From an uncultured Bacilli bacterium (GTDB lineage Bacteria; Bacillota_I; Bacilli_A; RFN20; CAG-826), in contig CAJOQN010000108.1 of the NCBI GenBank assembly GCA_905236535.1, positions 1 to 6,006 on the forward strand: a stretch of 6,006 bases of DNA, in the 5' to 3' direction. The first letter of the stretch is position 1. The number at the start of each line of letters is the position of its first letter. Below, one piece after another: positions 1 to 6,006 of the stretch. A program made the position numbers and the translations under genes. The notes under the pieces were generated by a model. The model worked only from the letters and a program-made list of their open reading frames with translations. It was not told where the DNA came from and searched no databases.

Positions 1-1251
1 ACCCATTGTATCGATACGTTTTTGCACTTCATCCGCCATCTCTTCTAATTGTCTTAGTTTCTCTTCTTGTTCAGCCAATTCAGACTCTGAATAAGCCAAA
101 ATCATCTCCAACTGCGCCATTTCTTTTTCGGCTTCGTCTGCCAATAGTTTTTGCTGACGCTCGTATTCTTCATCTGACAGCCCTATACCAGCCTTAGGCA
201 GATTATGCCAATTACGAGACACTTCGTAAAACATTTTATGGGTGGATTTCGGCAAATGAGTCATCATTTGCAGATAACCATAGTAGTAGGTGGCTGTATA
301 GGCAATAATGATATTAGAGTTGATCTTTGCCATTCGCATATTTAGTTGTGTGTACTCATCGCTCTCTAATAGGCCATTATAATAATCTATCTGCGATTGG
401 AGTTCATCAAACAGGCTCTCAGTGTAGGTGTCACAAATTAACAAGTCGGCGGGATTGATACCATGCATCCAGAACAAAGGCAGGTAGATACCGTTCACGC
501 TTACTGAACTGGCTTTCAAGGTTTTCAAAAGTGCATCCCGTTGGCGTTCCTGTATCTGAATTGTTTTGAGCATCAGCGATTTCAGTTCCGATTGGTCAAT
601 ACTATTCTTTTCAGACTTATATTTACTGACATATGTTTCCCATTCCGATTGCAGCGTAGTGCTGATATATGTCAAATCATTCATGCATTGCGTCTGCATA
701 GTCAGATTGTCGGCTACATGTTGGGCTACAGGCATATACGTCAAATGAGCTATTAGCATAATTACAGCAAGTACGCCGATGATGATACTTAGTGCTACCA
801 ACCATCTTTTTCTCGTCTGGAAATGCGCCTTGCTTTTGAGATAGCCGGTCAGTCGCTTGACTTGCAAATCGTAATAGGTATTAGGAGCAGGAGCGAGAGC
901 TTGGTAATTGCATAGTTCCTCCATGCCTTTCGGCATCTCGGTCGGCCAGACAAAGCCTGACAGCATGATAGGAATAATATTCTTCTTATGCTCCATGGCA
1001 CACATCACCTCGCGACGCACCCAATCTTGCTCGTCTTCACAGCGGTCTAAGGCATTCGGGGAAAGCACAAGAATGAAATCCTTGCATTTGCTAATAACAT
1101 CCAATAACTGCTCATTGAACTTACCGGCATTCATCGTTTCCACATCGAAGAACACGCGGTATCCTAAGGCTCTTAACCTTGTTGCAAACAGATTCGCCGA
1201 CTCAAACGCATCTCGGCGGTATGATATAAAAATGTCGTAGGTTGGGACCAT
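1..1251 (-). CDS. Membrane-anchored TIR-domain protein with extracytoplasmic coiled coil (3' end outside window)
   Basis: 417 codons are visible, and the frame is still open at the window edge. Residues 5-103 form a TIR domain: strand A reads YDIFISYRRD, followed by FFDVETMNAGKF (BB-loop region), FILVLSPNALDRC, and DWVRREV with W77 and E81 as the WxxxE pair. The layout closely follows the human SARM1 TIR, where the equivalent glutamate is the NAD-cleaving residue, so NADase activity is plausible but not shown. One membrane span lies at about 150-170. It is preceded by basic residues (KSKAHFQTRKR), which predicts TIR inside and the C-terminus outside. Residues 172-355 look mainly helical and were not recognised. 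Residues 360-414 are rich in Glu, Lys, Gln and Leu with heptad-like spacing, suggesting a coiled coil. The ATG at 1251 is the first possible start, because an in-frame TAA lies at 1270-1272 with no start codon between. It is the third gene of the apparent operon, 35 bases after its neighbour. Confidence is high for TIR and anchor, low for function. Confidence 0.93.
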   Translation of the reverse strand, partial: MVPTYDIFISYRRDAFESANLFATRLRALGYRVFFDVETMNAGKFNEQLLDVISKCKDFILVLSPNALDRCEDEQDWVRREVMCAMEHKKNIIPIMLSGFVWPTEMPKGMEELCNYQALAPAPNTYYDLQVKRLTGYLKSKAHFQTRKRWLVALSIIIGVLAVIMLIAHLTYMPVAQHVADNLTMQTQCMNDLTYISTTLQSEWETYVSKYKSEKNSIDQSELKSLMLKTIQIQERQRDALLKTLKASSVSVNGIYLPLFWMHGINPADLLICDTYTESLFDELQSQIDYYNGLLESDEYTQLNMRMAKINSNIIIAYTATYYYGYLQMMTHLPKSTHKMFYEVSRNWHNLPKAGIGLSDEEYERQQKLLADEAEKEMAQLEMILAYSESELAEQEEKLRQLEEMADEVQKRIDTMG

Positions 1252-1286
1252 ATAAATCTTTTTACGTTTTTAAATATAATAAGAAT
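1252..1286 (-). other. Short intergenic gap and initiation region of the third gene
   Basis: 35 bases separate the TGA of the middle gene from the ATG of the following TIR gene. On the coding strand the stretch is A/T-rich (AAAACGTAAAAAGATTTAT just before the ATG), with no GGAGG-like element. This fits Bacteroidota, which often start translation from A-rich leaders without a Shine-Dalgarno sequence. No inverted repeat followed by a T-run is visible, so readthrough from the upstream gene is expected. Confidence 0.6.
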
Positions 1287-2708
1287 TCATTTATTATTCC
1301 TGCGTATTTTCCAGATGACAAAAAACAGGACAAGTATGGCTAACACCATGAGTAGTTTCCACGAAACAAACACTTTCAATAGCCATATATTTTTAATTAT
1401 GATAGAAATAAACTCTATAACCATCCCTGCCACCATACTTAAAAGCACGAACATTTGTGATGATATGTCGCCTGCCGATTTAATGGCATCTAAGATTGTT
1501 GTATATAATGCGGGGTTATTCAACAACGCTAATACAAAAGTCGATACAAAAAAGATATTGAATATTAAAAGAAATCTTACTTTAGCCATATAATGGTAAG
1601 CGGAGGAAAATTGACTTTTAGATTGAGAGATGTCCGTTGTTTTCCATAGAAGAAAAATCAGAACGAGAGGGGCCAATAAAAACATCAAAAGTAAAGATAC
1701 TGACGTATATAAGTGGTATATTAAAACAATTATAGGCCATAACATTAGTATCGCAACTATGCTAGTATTGAGAAAGCCCCAGTTAAACAAACTAGCATAA
1801 AACAAAGGATTTAGAATAAATGCCAGACGATCTAATATATGTTGCCATAAAGACAACTGATTTTTTTTTGATTTGTTATTTATTTCTATTCCAAATAAAA
1901 TTAAAAAGTTTATAAGGTTATTATTTGAGGCTTCAAACACAAATGCAGAGAACTTGCCATTTGTATTAATTTTAAGTCCTATGATTTCACCTTCTTTATA
2001 ATTATTTTCTAATAGTTTTAGATCTGAATAATCTGTCAATTTCAAATTGTTGCGAAGTATTTCAACTTCTTCTTTTGACGAAATAATGAATAAACATTTG
2101 TCCAACGCATTTAAGTGTTCTATGTGATTTAACTCAATAAGACATCCGTTTGAACGAGATGGTCTTACAATAATCATTTTTCCATGGCGGATTAATTCTA
2201 TTACCATATCCTCCCATTCGTCATCTGATGCATATAGTCTTTCCGCTCCTAAGCTTGATAGCACCTCATTCGGATCTCCGATGGCAAATACAGGAATTCC
2301 CTTCTGTAGAAAGTCACATAATTCATTTTCCACAGAATCCGCCAAGTGATTTTTCTCATTCGCAAAACTTCTTAGGTATATCGCATAATTATTATTCAGT
2401 TTCGATGCATTTTTGGGGGATAGCGTAGGGCCAATAAGTTTATATAAAACCTTTATTCCCCCTAACATACATATATAAATTATAATCAATGACGAGTATA
2501 ATCCCCAAGAAATATTAGTGCCATTTGTATTCGGATTTAGAAGAAAATATATTGATGCCGATAGAATTAGTATAGAAAATATTCTATATATGATTCTTTT
2601 CTTTATGTATGAGCTATCTGTTTTGTGAGGTTTGTTGTATCTATACTTAATGATCCATGTTAAGATGCCCCACATTATAAATAGTGATATGGAAATATAA
2701 TAATTCAT
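1287..2708 (-). CDS. Multi-pass membrane protein with a divergent TIR-like cytoplasmic domain
   Basis: A complete 473-residue protein. Three hydrophobic segments (about 3-20, 39-57, 70-88) precede a soluble region (about 91-295), followed by five or six further spans (clearest at 314-332, 337-355, 378-396, 418-438, 450-467). The basic stretches after span 1 and at the C-terminus (KIRRNNK) place the soluble region in the cytoplasm. Within it, AIYLRSFANE (109-118) resembles TIR strand A. VFAIGDPNEVL and GAERLYASDDEW follow, then MVIELIRHGKMIIVRPSRSN and a Glu at 192 in GCLIELNHI, placed like the TIR catalytic glutamate. From memory, a YLRSF...AIG.P.E...GA.RLY..DDEW...EL module recurs in bacterial membrane proteins of unknown role; I could not search for it. 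The ATG at 2708 is the first start after an in-frame TAA at 2715-2717. It is far more AT-rich than the genes on either side. It is not a recognisable transporter. The CDS is near certain; the TIR relation is a moderate inference. Confidence 0.92.
   Translation of the reverse strand: MNYYISISLFIMWGILTWIIKYRYNKPHKTDSSYIKKRIIYRIFSILILSASIYFLLNPNTNGTNISWGLYSSLIIIYICMLGGIKVLYKLIGPTLSPKNASKLNNNYAIYLRSFANEKNHLADSVENELCDFLQKGIPVFAIGDPNEVLSSLGAERLYASDDEWEDMVIELIRHGKMIIVRPSRSNGCLIELNHIEHLNALDKCLFIISSKEEVEILRNNLKLTDYSDLKLLENNYKEGEIIGLKINTNGKFSAFVFEASNNNLINFLILFGIEINNKSKKNQLSLWQHILDRLAFILNPLFYASLFNWGFLNTSIVAILMLWPIIVLIYHLYTSVSLLLMFLLAPLVLIFLLWKTTDISQSKSQFSSAYHYMAKVRFLLIFNIFFVSTFVLALLNNPALYTTILDAIKSAGDISSQMFVLLSMVAGMVIEFISIIIKNIWLLKVFVSWKLLMVLAILVLFFVIWKIRRNNK
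1861..1869 (-). repeat. Nine-base homopolymer (A9 on the coding strand) in the middle gene
   Basis: Nine T residues on the plus strand read as TC-AAAAAAAAA-T in the gene, encoding Ser280-Lys-Lys-Asn283. The tract lies in the linker between the TIR-like domain and the C-terminal membrane spans. Loss of one A brings a stop after about ten codons; gain of one A brings a TAG about 24 codons after the tract. Either would remove all C-terminal spans and leave the first three spans with the soluble domain. Whether the tract varies in nature is unknown. Confidence 0.8.
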
Positions 2709-2748
2709 ATTCGCTTAGGAAATATAGTACATTATCATCAAGTATTAA
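2709..2748 (-). other. Short intergenic gap and initiation region of the middle gene
   Basis: 40 bases lie between the TAG of the repeat-bearing TIR gene and the ATG of the middle gene. The coding-strand sequence just before the ATG (TATATTTCCTAAGCGAAT) has no Shine-Dalgarno match, and the TAA in it (2715-2717) is in frame and fixes the start at 2708. No hairpin terminator is visible. TATATTTC is one base from the Bacteroides -7 element TAnnTTTG, but no correctly spaced TTTG -33 element is present, so no promoter is called. Confidence 0.55.
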
Positions 2749-5700
2749 CTATTTCTGCATTTCACGCTTTAGTTGTTCTCGCACTTCTTTTGCTTGTGTT
2801 GCATCCATAAAATGAGGTTGTAAAGTTGCACCAAACAATCCGCTTTCTACTGAGATATGCATTATTTCTCCACCGGGAGTAAGGAAATAGGCGTCTTTCT
2901 TCCCATAACGGCTTTTATTTCTGATAGAAAGCATTTTTTCTTGGGATTCTCCAATCTCCCAATCATTCCATTTTATCAAAATGCTATTCAAAGGAATGCC
3001 TTGATTTAGAATAGCACCTGAAGAAAAAACTAATATTTCTGTATATACATTATTGGCAATGATACAATTTTGGGAATCATAAAAAATATCGCCTATCCGT
3101 TGATATTTTTCATCGTAGATTATCTGCAGCTTTGCATATCCATAAGTAGTCATACATAAATTATCCAGTGTATCTAAAAAACAAACTTGATCTAATAGAT
3201 TTCTATCATTATACTCTTGAATATATTTTGAATAACCATAGATATTATTACATGGCTTATTGTTTATATCAACACATATACTCTTTATAAGATTTCTTTT
3301 TTCGTCATATTCATTTTCTGCTCCAGCATATCCATATATATTATTAATCGGCAGCCCATCTTGATTAAAATAGTTTTCCGAAATCATAGTATTGCTATCG
3401 TCATATTTATATGTATATTTCGCGATACCATACTTATCAGAGCAAAGTGTTCCGTCTGTTCCATAATATGTACGTTCTATTTTATTACCTTGGTCATCAT
3501 AACTAAATTCACACTTAGCAACTCCCCACTTGTCTAAACAAGGTCTCCCATTTGTTCCGTAATAGACTTCCTCTATCCTATTACCTCGGTCATCATATCG
3601 AGCTGTCCATTTGGAATACCCTTCAGTACTCAAACATGGTTTCTCATCGATTCCATAAAATGCCGATTCTACCATATTGCCTCGATCATCATATATGACC
3701 CTATTAATGGCCACTCCATGATTCTCAAAGCAGATATTATTATTTATATCATAAAATATGCGCTCCGTTTCATTCCCTCGATCGTCATACTTACAGGTTC
3801 TTTTGGCAAAGCCCTCAGTGCTATAACACAACTGATTTTCTGTTCCATAACATATACGTTCTATTTCATTGCCTTGGTCATCATAACTAAATTCACACTT
3901 GGCAACTCCCCACTTGTCTAAACAAGGTCTTCCATCTGTTCCGAAATTGGCGAACTCAACAATATTTCCATGGTCATCATATTGAGCTGTCCATTTTGCA
4001 ACTCCATCTTTATCAAAACAAAGCTTCCCATCTGTTCCGTAATAGACTTCCTCTATCTCATTACCTCGTTCGTCATATTGAGCAGTCCATTTGGAATATC
4101 CTCCAGTACTCAAACAAGGCTGCCCATCGGTTCCGTAAAAGACTGATTCTACCATATTGCCTCGGTCGTCATATTGAACTTTATTAATAGCAACCCCTTT
4201 CCTTTCAAAACAAATATTATTATCTATATCATAAAATATCCTCTCTATTTCATTTCCTCTGTCATCATATTTACTTGTTCTTCTTGCAAAACCATCAGTG
4301 CTATAACACAACTGATTGTTCGTACCATAATATACACGTTCTATTTCATTGCCACGGTTGTCATATTTGAATTCAACCTTGGCTACTCCATCTTTATCAA
4401 AACATAACTTTCCATCGGTTCCATAAAAGATTTCCTTTATCGTATAGCCTCGATTATCATATTGACTTGTCCTCTTTGCATATCCATAAGCACTCACACA
4501 AGGTTTTCCATCAATTCCCCAAAAGACTATCTCAATCCTATTACCTCGGTCATCATATTGAGCTGTCCATTTTGCGACTCCTTCTTTATCAAAACAAGGT
4601 TTCCCATCTGTACCAAAACGGGCAACTTCAATCACATCACCACGGTCATCATATTGAGCAGTCAATTTTGAATAACCTTTTGTACTCAAACAAGGTTCTC
4701 CATCGGTTCCATAAAAGATTTCCTCATAGATGTTTCCCCACTCATCTGCATTATCTTCACCAATAGCCCATTTTTGTTCGTTTAGTACCAGTTGTCCCTG
4801 CCTATTTACATATTGCGCTTTGTGAATATTTCCATATTTATCATATTCGTATCGCCGACCTGCAACACCCAGTTTCGTGCACGCTATATTTCCATCCAAG
4901 CCCAAGTAATCAATACGGATGCGACGTCCAAGTGAATCTATTGTATAAGAACATCCAAAAATACCATCTGCATCCGGCACTGCACTACGTGACAAATTAT
5001 AATCATTATTAGCATGATATGTCTGTCGAATAATATACCCGTTACTATCACGCTCATATACATACCGGACTATATTAGATCTCTGATTATTTTTGTCCAT
5101 AGTGCCGATAGACATACTTGTCAGATTGGCACCAACGAATCCTTGCCCTTTTTGTTCTTGTGCGTTAATAAAATCTGCCACACATGCCGGCTGATTATTC
5201 CGCTCGGAAAGCATATGACGCAGAAGCACTTTCTCTTTTTTATCACAGAAAATGAGTTTTGCGACATCTCCGGTTTGACTATTATACTCCACTTTCTGAA
5301 TAGGGAAGCGATCTTTATATTCTGTATTATAAATATCTTGAGGGCTTTTTGCTGAATTGACATATCTCACTGCCACCACTCTCCATTGCCACGAATGTAG
5401 TTCTCCAAATGGTGTGCGGTGATATTCAAACTGATACATTCTGTTTCGATGGTGTTGTTGCTCTTTGGTTAATTCTATGACTCCTTCAGGAACACCCCAT
5501 TTATCAACATAATCCGCGAAATAACGATATGTCGGACGAGTATAATCCCATATAAACAATCCTGCTAAACACAAAAGGAAAACGCCTATCGCTACTGCTA
5601 TCTGAATTTTTCTTTGTCTGCGTTGGTATCTATCCCATAGTACATCAAAACGCACCCCGAGCATCGATGCAATGACATTCACCACGGCAGACATCTTGCT

Positions 5701-6006
5701 GCCGTTTTTCTCCGTCATCTCGGATAAGTTAATGCCGCGAGATTCTTGTCCTTTTCCCTTCAAACTGATTAAGGCTGGCGGAAAACATTCATCAGAAGGA
5801 TTGCCGTTAATGCTTGCATATGGTGTGCCGGATATAATAAACGGAATGATTTTATCCGCTCTACTGGTATCGATGAAATGCTGCACCTCATTATTTACGT
5901 AGTCCGATTGCGCTGCAGAAGGAGAACAGATGACAATCAGATATTGGGAGTCCGCCAGCGACTTGTTTAGTGAGTCCCCTAATTGGGTCCCTGCCAAATC
6001 CGTTTG
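2749..6006 (-). CDS. TIR protein with one membrane span, 32-residue YD-type repeat ectodomain and PDZ-like C-terminus (5' end outside window)
   Basis: 1085 codons plus TAG are visible. The frame is open at the right edge and the first residues (QTDLAGTQLGDSL) are mid-TIR, so the true start lies beyond the window; the in-frame TTG at 5997 is not the start. Numbering from codon 6006-6004, residues 1-125 are the back half of a TIR domain: LIVICSPSAAQSDYVNNEV with E40 at the catalytic position, IIPFIISG, ECFPPAL, and a closing helix LGVRFDVLWDRYQRRQRK. This subfamily is often fused to other modules. One span lies at about 134-153, and the basic residues before it place TIR inside and the rest outside. 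Residues 154-316 are a linker domain beginning YFADYVDKWGVPEG. Residues 317-419 hold three degenerate repeats, 420-963 hold seventeen exact 32-residue repeats, and one decayed unit follows. The last 95 residues look PDZ-like (NQGIPLNSILIKWNDW...). A ligand-sensing role is inferred from the layout only. It is first visible gene of the operon, 40 bases upstream of the next. Confidence 0.94.
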   Translation of the reverse strand, partial: QTDLAGTQLGDSLNKSLADSQYLIVICSPSAAQSDYVNNEVQHFIDTSRADKIIPFIISGTPYASINGNPSDECFPPALISLKGKGQESRGINLSEMTEKNGSKMSAVVNVIASMLGVRFDVLWDRYQRRQRKIQIAVAIGVFLLCLAGLFIWDYTRPTYRYFADYVDKWGVPEGVIELTKEQQHHRNRMYQFEYHRTPFGELHSWQWRVVAVRYVNSAKSPQDIYNTEYKDRFPIQKVEYNSQTGDVAKLIFCDKKEKVLLRHMLSERNNQPACVADFINAQEQKGQGFVGANLTSMSIGTMDKNNQRSNIVRYVYERDSNGYIIRQTYHANNDYNLSRSAVPDADGIFGCSYTIDSLGRRIRIDYLGLDGNIACTKLGVAGRRYEYDKYGNIHKAQYVNRQGQLVLNEQKWAIGEDNADEWGNIYEEIFYGTDGEPCLSTKGYSKLTAQYDDRGDVIEVARFGTDGKPCFDKEGVAKWTAQYDDRGNRIEIVFWGIDGKPCVSAYGYAKRTSQYDNRGYTIKEIFYGTDGKLCFDKDGVAKVEFKYDNRGNEIERVYYGTNNQLCYSTDGFARRTSKYDDRGNEIERIFYDIDNNICFERKGVAINKVQYDDRGNMVESVFYGTDGQPCLSTGGYSKWTAQYDERGNEIEEVYYGTDGKLCFDKDGVAKWTAQYDDHGNIVEFANFGTDGRPCLDKWGVAKCEFSYDDQGNEIERICYGTENQLCYSTEGFAKRTCKYDDRGNETERIFYDINNNICFENHGVAINRVIYDDRGNMVESAFYGIDEKPCLSTEGYSKWTARYDDRGNRIEEVYYGTNGRPCLDKWGVAKCEFSYDDQGNKIERTYYGTDGTLCSDKYGIAKYTYKYDDSNTMISENYFNQDGLPINNIYGYAGAENEYDEKRNLIKSICVDINNKPCNNIYGYSKYIQEYNDRNLLDQVCFLDTLDNLCMTTYGYAKLQIIYDEKYQRIGDIFYDSQNCIIANNVYTEILVFSSGAILNQGIPLNSILIKWNDWEIGESQEKMLSIRNKSRYGKKDAYFLTPGGEIMHISVESGLFGATLQPHFMDATQAKEVREQLKREMQK
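2752..3036 (-). other. PDZ-like C-terminal domain of the repeat-bearing TIR protein
   Basis: The last 95 residues contain a PDZ-style pattern: a short strand (EILVFSSGA), NQGIPLNSILIKWNDWEIGES (the family pattern is A...GI..GD.Il..n....), then TPGGEIMHISVESG and GATL, and a charged helical tail. PDZ domains bind exposed C-termini or beta strands, and in envelope proteins often sense unfolded clients. The assignment is from pattern only, and a divergent beta domain of another type is possible. Confidence 0.45.
3022..3117 (-). repeat. Terminal decayed repeat unit
   Basis: The unit opens YDEKYQRIGDIFYD, matching the first half of the repeat (positions 1-14). It then loses the Gly-Cys pattern and runs into the C-terminal PDZ-like region. 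It is a probable C-terminal cap of the array. Confidence 0.6.
3461..3559 (-). repeat. Near-identical long direct repeat, copy A (partner 3845-3943)
   Basis: Counted by eye, 92 of 99 bases match 3845-3943, exactly 384 bases (four repeat units) away. The match starts and ends inside repeat units, and identity drops sharply just after 3559. This points to recent copying or gene conversion between units rather than slow divergence. Confidence 0.8.
3845..3943 (-). repeat. Near-identical long direct repeat, copy B (partner 3461-3559)
   Basis: This is the second copy of the 99-base segment, encoding the DKWGVAKCEFS and YDDQGN parts shared by the units that start at 3981/3885 and 3597/3501. Because the spacing is a whole number of units, recombination between copies would delete or add 128 residues without changing the frame. 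Confidence 0.8.
4750..5058 (-). repeat. Three degenerate repeats leading into the main array
   Basis: Upstream of the regular array, three looser units can be aligned by their openings YERDSNG, YTIDSLG and YDKYGN, and by partial matches to the middle motif (YLGLDGN, YVNRQGQ). Their lengths are about 37, 34 and 32 residues, so they are out of the strict 32-residue register. They probably cap the N-terminal end of the repeat domain or are older copies. Confidence 0.65.

Larger units (their letters stand above)
3118..4749 (-). repeat. Seventeen in-frame 96-bp (32-residue) tandem repeats
   Basis: The units follow each other with no insertions or deletions. Typical residues are YDDRGN at positions 1-6, Glu at 9, YGTDGKPC at 13-20, Gly at 25 and Ala/Ser-Lys at 27-28. 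Unit starts fall every 96 bases (4749, 4653, 4557 ... 3213), ending at 3118. The YDxxGN core is like the YD/RHS class of beta-strand repeats, but there is no RHS core motif or C-terminal toxin. Sixteen of the seventeen units carry Cys at position 20; the unit starting at 3405 has Ile. Units starting at 3405, 3309 and 3213 are the most diverged from the consensus, so decay runs toward the C-terminus. The array probably forms an elongated solenoid outside the inner membrane. Confidence 0.92.

Noticed and set aside
908..1240. Plus-strand open frame of 110 residues
   Set aside because: It lies wholly antisense to the conserved TIR domain of the minus-strand gene and its product has no recognisable pattern.
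1315..1593. Plus-strand open frame of 92 residues
   Set aside because: Antisense to the C-terminal membrane spans of the middle gene; no sign of independent coding.
2709..2748. Bacteroides-type promoter (TATATTTC)
   Set aside because: One mismatch to TAnnTTTG and no correctly spaced TTTG -33 element; such matches are frequent in AT-rich DNA.
3118..4749. CRISPR array
   Set aside because: The 96-bp units are contiguous coding repeats without unique spacers, and the frame is open throughout.
3118..4749. RHS/YD polymorphic toxin
   Set aside because: The YDxxGN motif is shared, but the RHS core and a C-terminal toxin domain are missing, and the protein begins with TIR and a membrane span.
3996..4766. 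Several plus-strand frames across the repeat array
   Set aside because: They repeat with the 96-bp period because they mirror the coding repeats; they are shadows of the minus-strand gene.
5121..5363. Second minus-strand frame of 80 residues inside the large TIR gene
   Set aside because: It overlaps the well-formed linker domain in another frame and looks like a chance frame.
5995..5997. In-frame TTG as the true start of the large TIR gene
   Set aside because: The frame stays open to the window edge and the residues before and after it are the middle of a TIR domain, so the start lies outside.
1..6006. Thoeris, TIR-STING or short-Argonaute TIR defence locus
   Set aside because: No ThsA-like SIR2/SLOG protein, STING, SAVED or Argonaute domain is encoded in the window; partners outside it cannot be excluded.

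Overview
The window looks like chromosomal or accessory DNA from a member of the Bacteroidota, most likely Bacteroidales. The genes are AT-rich, neither visible start codon has a Shine-Dalgarno sequence, and the proteins are membrane-anchored TIR proteins of a style common in gut Bacteroidales. This assignment is an inference: no marker gene is present.

Everything real is on the minus strand and reads right to left as one tight gene set. (1) 6006-2749 is a TIR protein cut off at its 5' end: TIR, one membrane span, then a very long extracytoplasmic part built on 17 in-register 32-residue YD-type repeats and ending in a PDZ-like domain. (2) 2708-1287 is a complete 473-residue multi-pass membrane protein whose cytoplasmic loop looks like a divergent TIR-fold domain. 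(3) 1251-1 is a second clear TIR protein, cut off at its 3' end, with a SARM1-like TIR, one membrane span, and a helical extracytoplasmic region ending in a coiled coil. The gaps are 40 and 35 bases with no terminator-like hairpin, so co-transcription is likely. No stretch over 300 bases lacks a gene, and there are no RNA genes, CRISPR arrays or insertion sequences.

The main point of interest is that three consecutive genes each combine a membrane anchor with a cytoplasmic TIR or TIR-like domain. Two of the three also carry large domains predicted to lie outside the inner membrane. The arrangement resembles a receptor: a sensor part outside and a potential NAD-cleaving TIR part inside. A role in envelope sensing or phage defence is a hypothesis. 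No known TIR defence partner (ThsA, SAVED, STING, short Argonaute) is visible in the window. The middle gene is markedly more AT-rich than its neighbours, and the repeat array shows internal duplication at 4-unit and 5-unit spacing.
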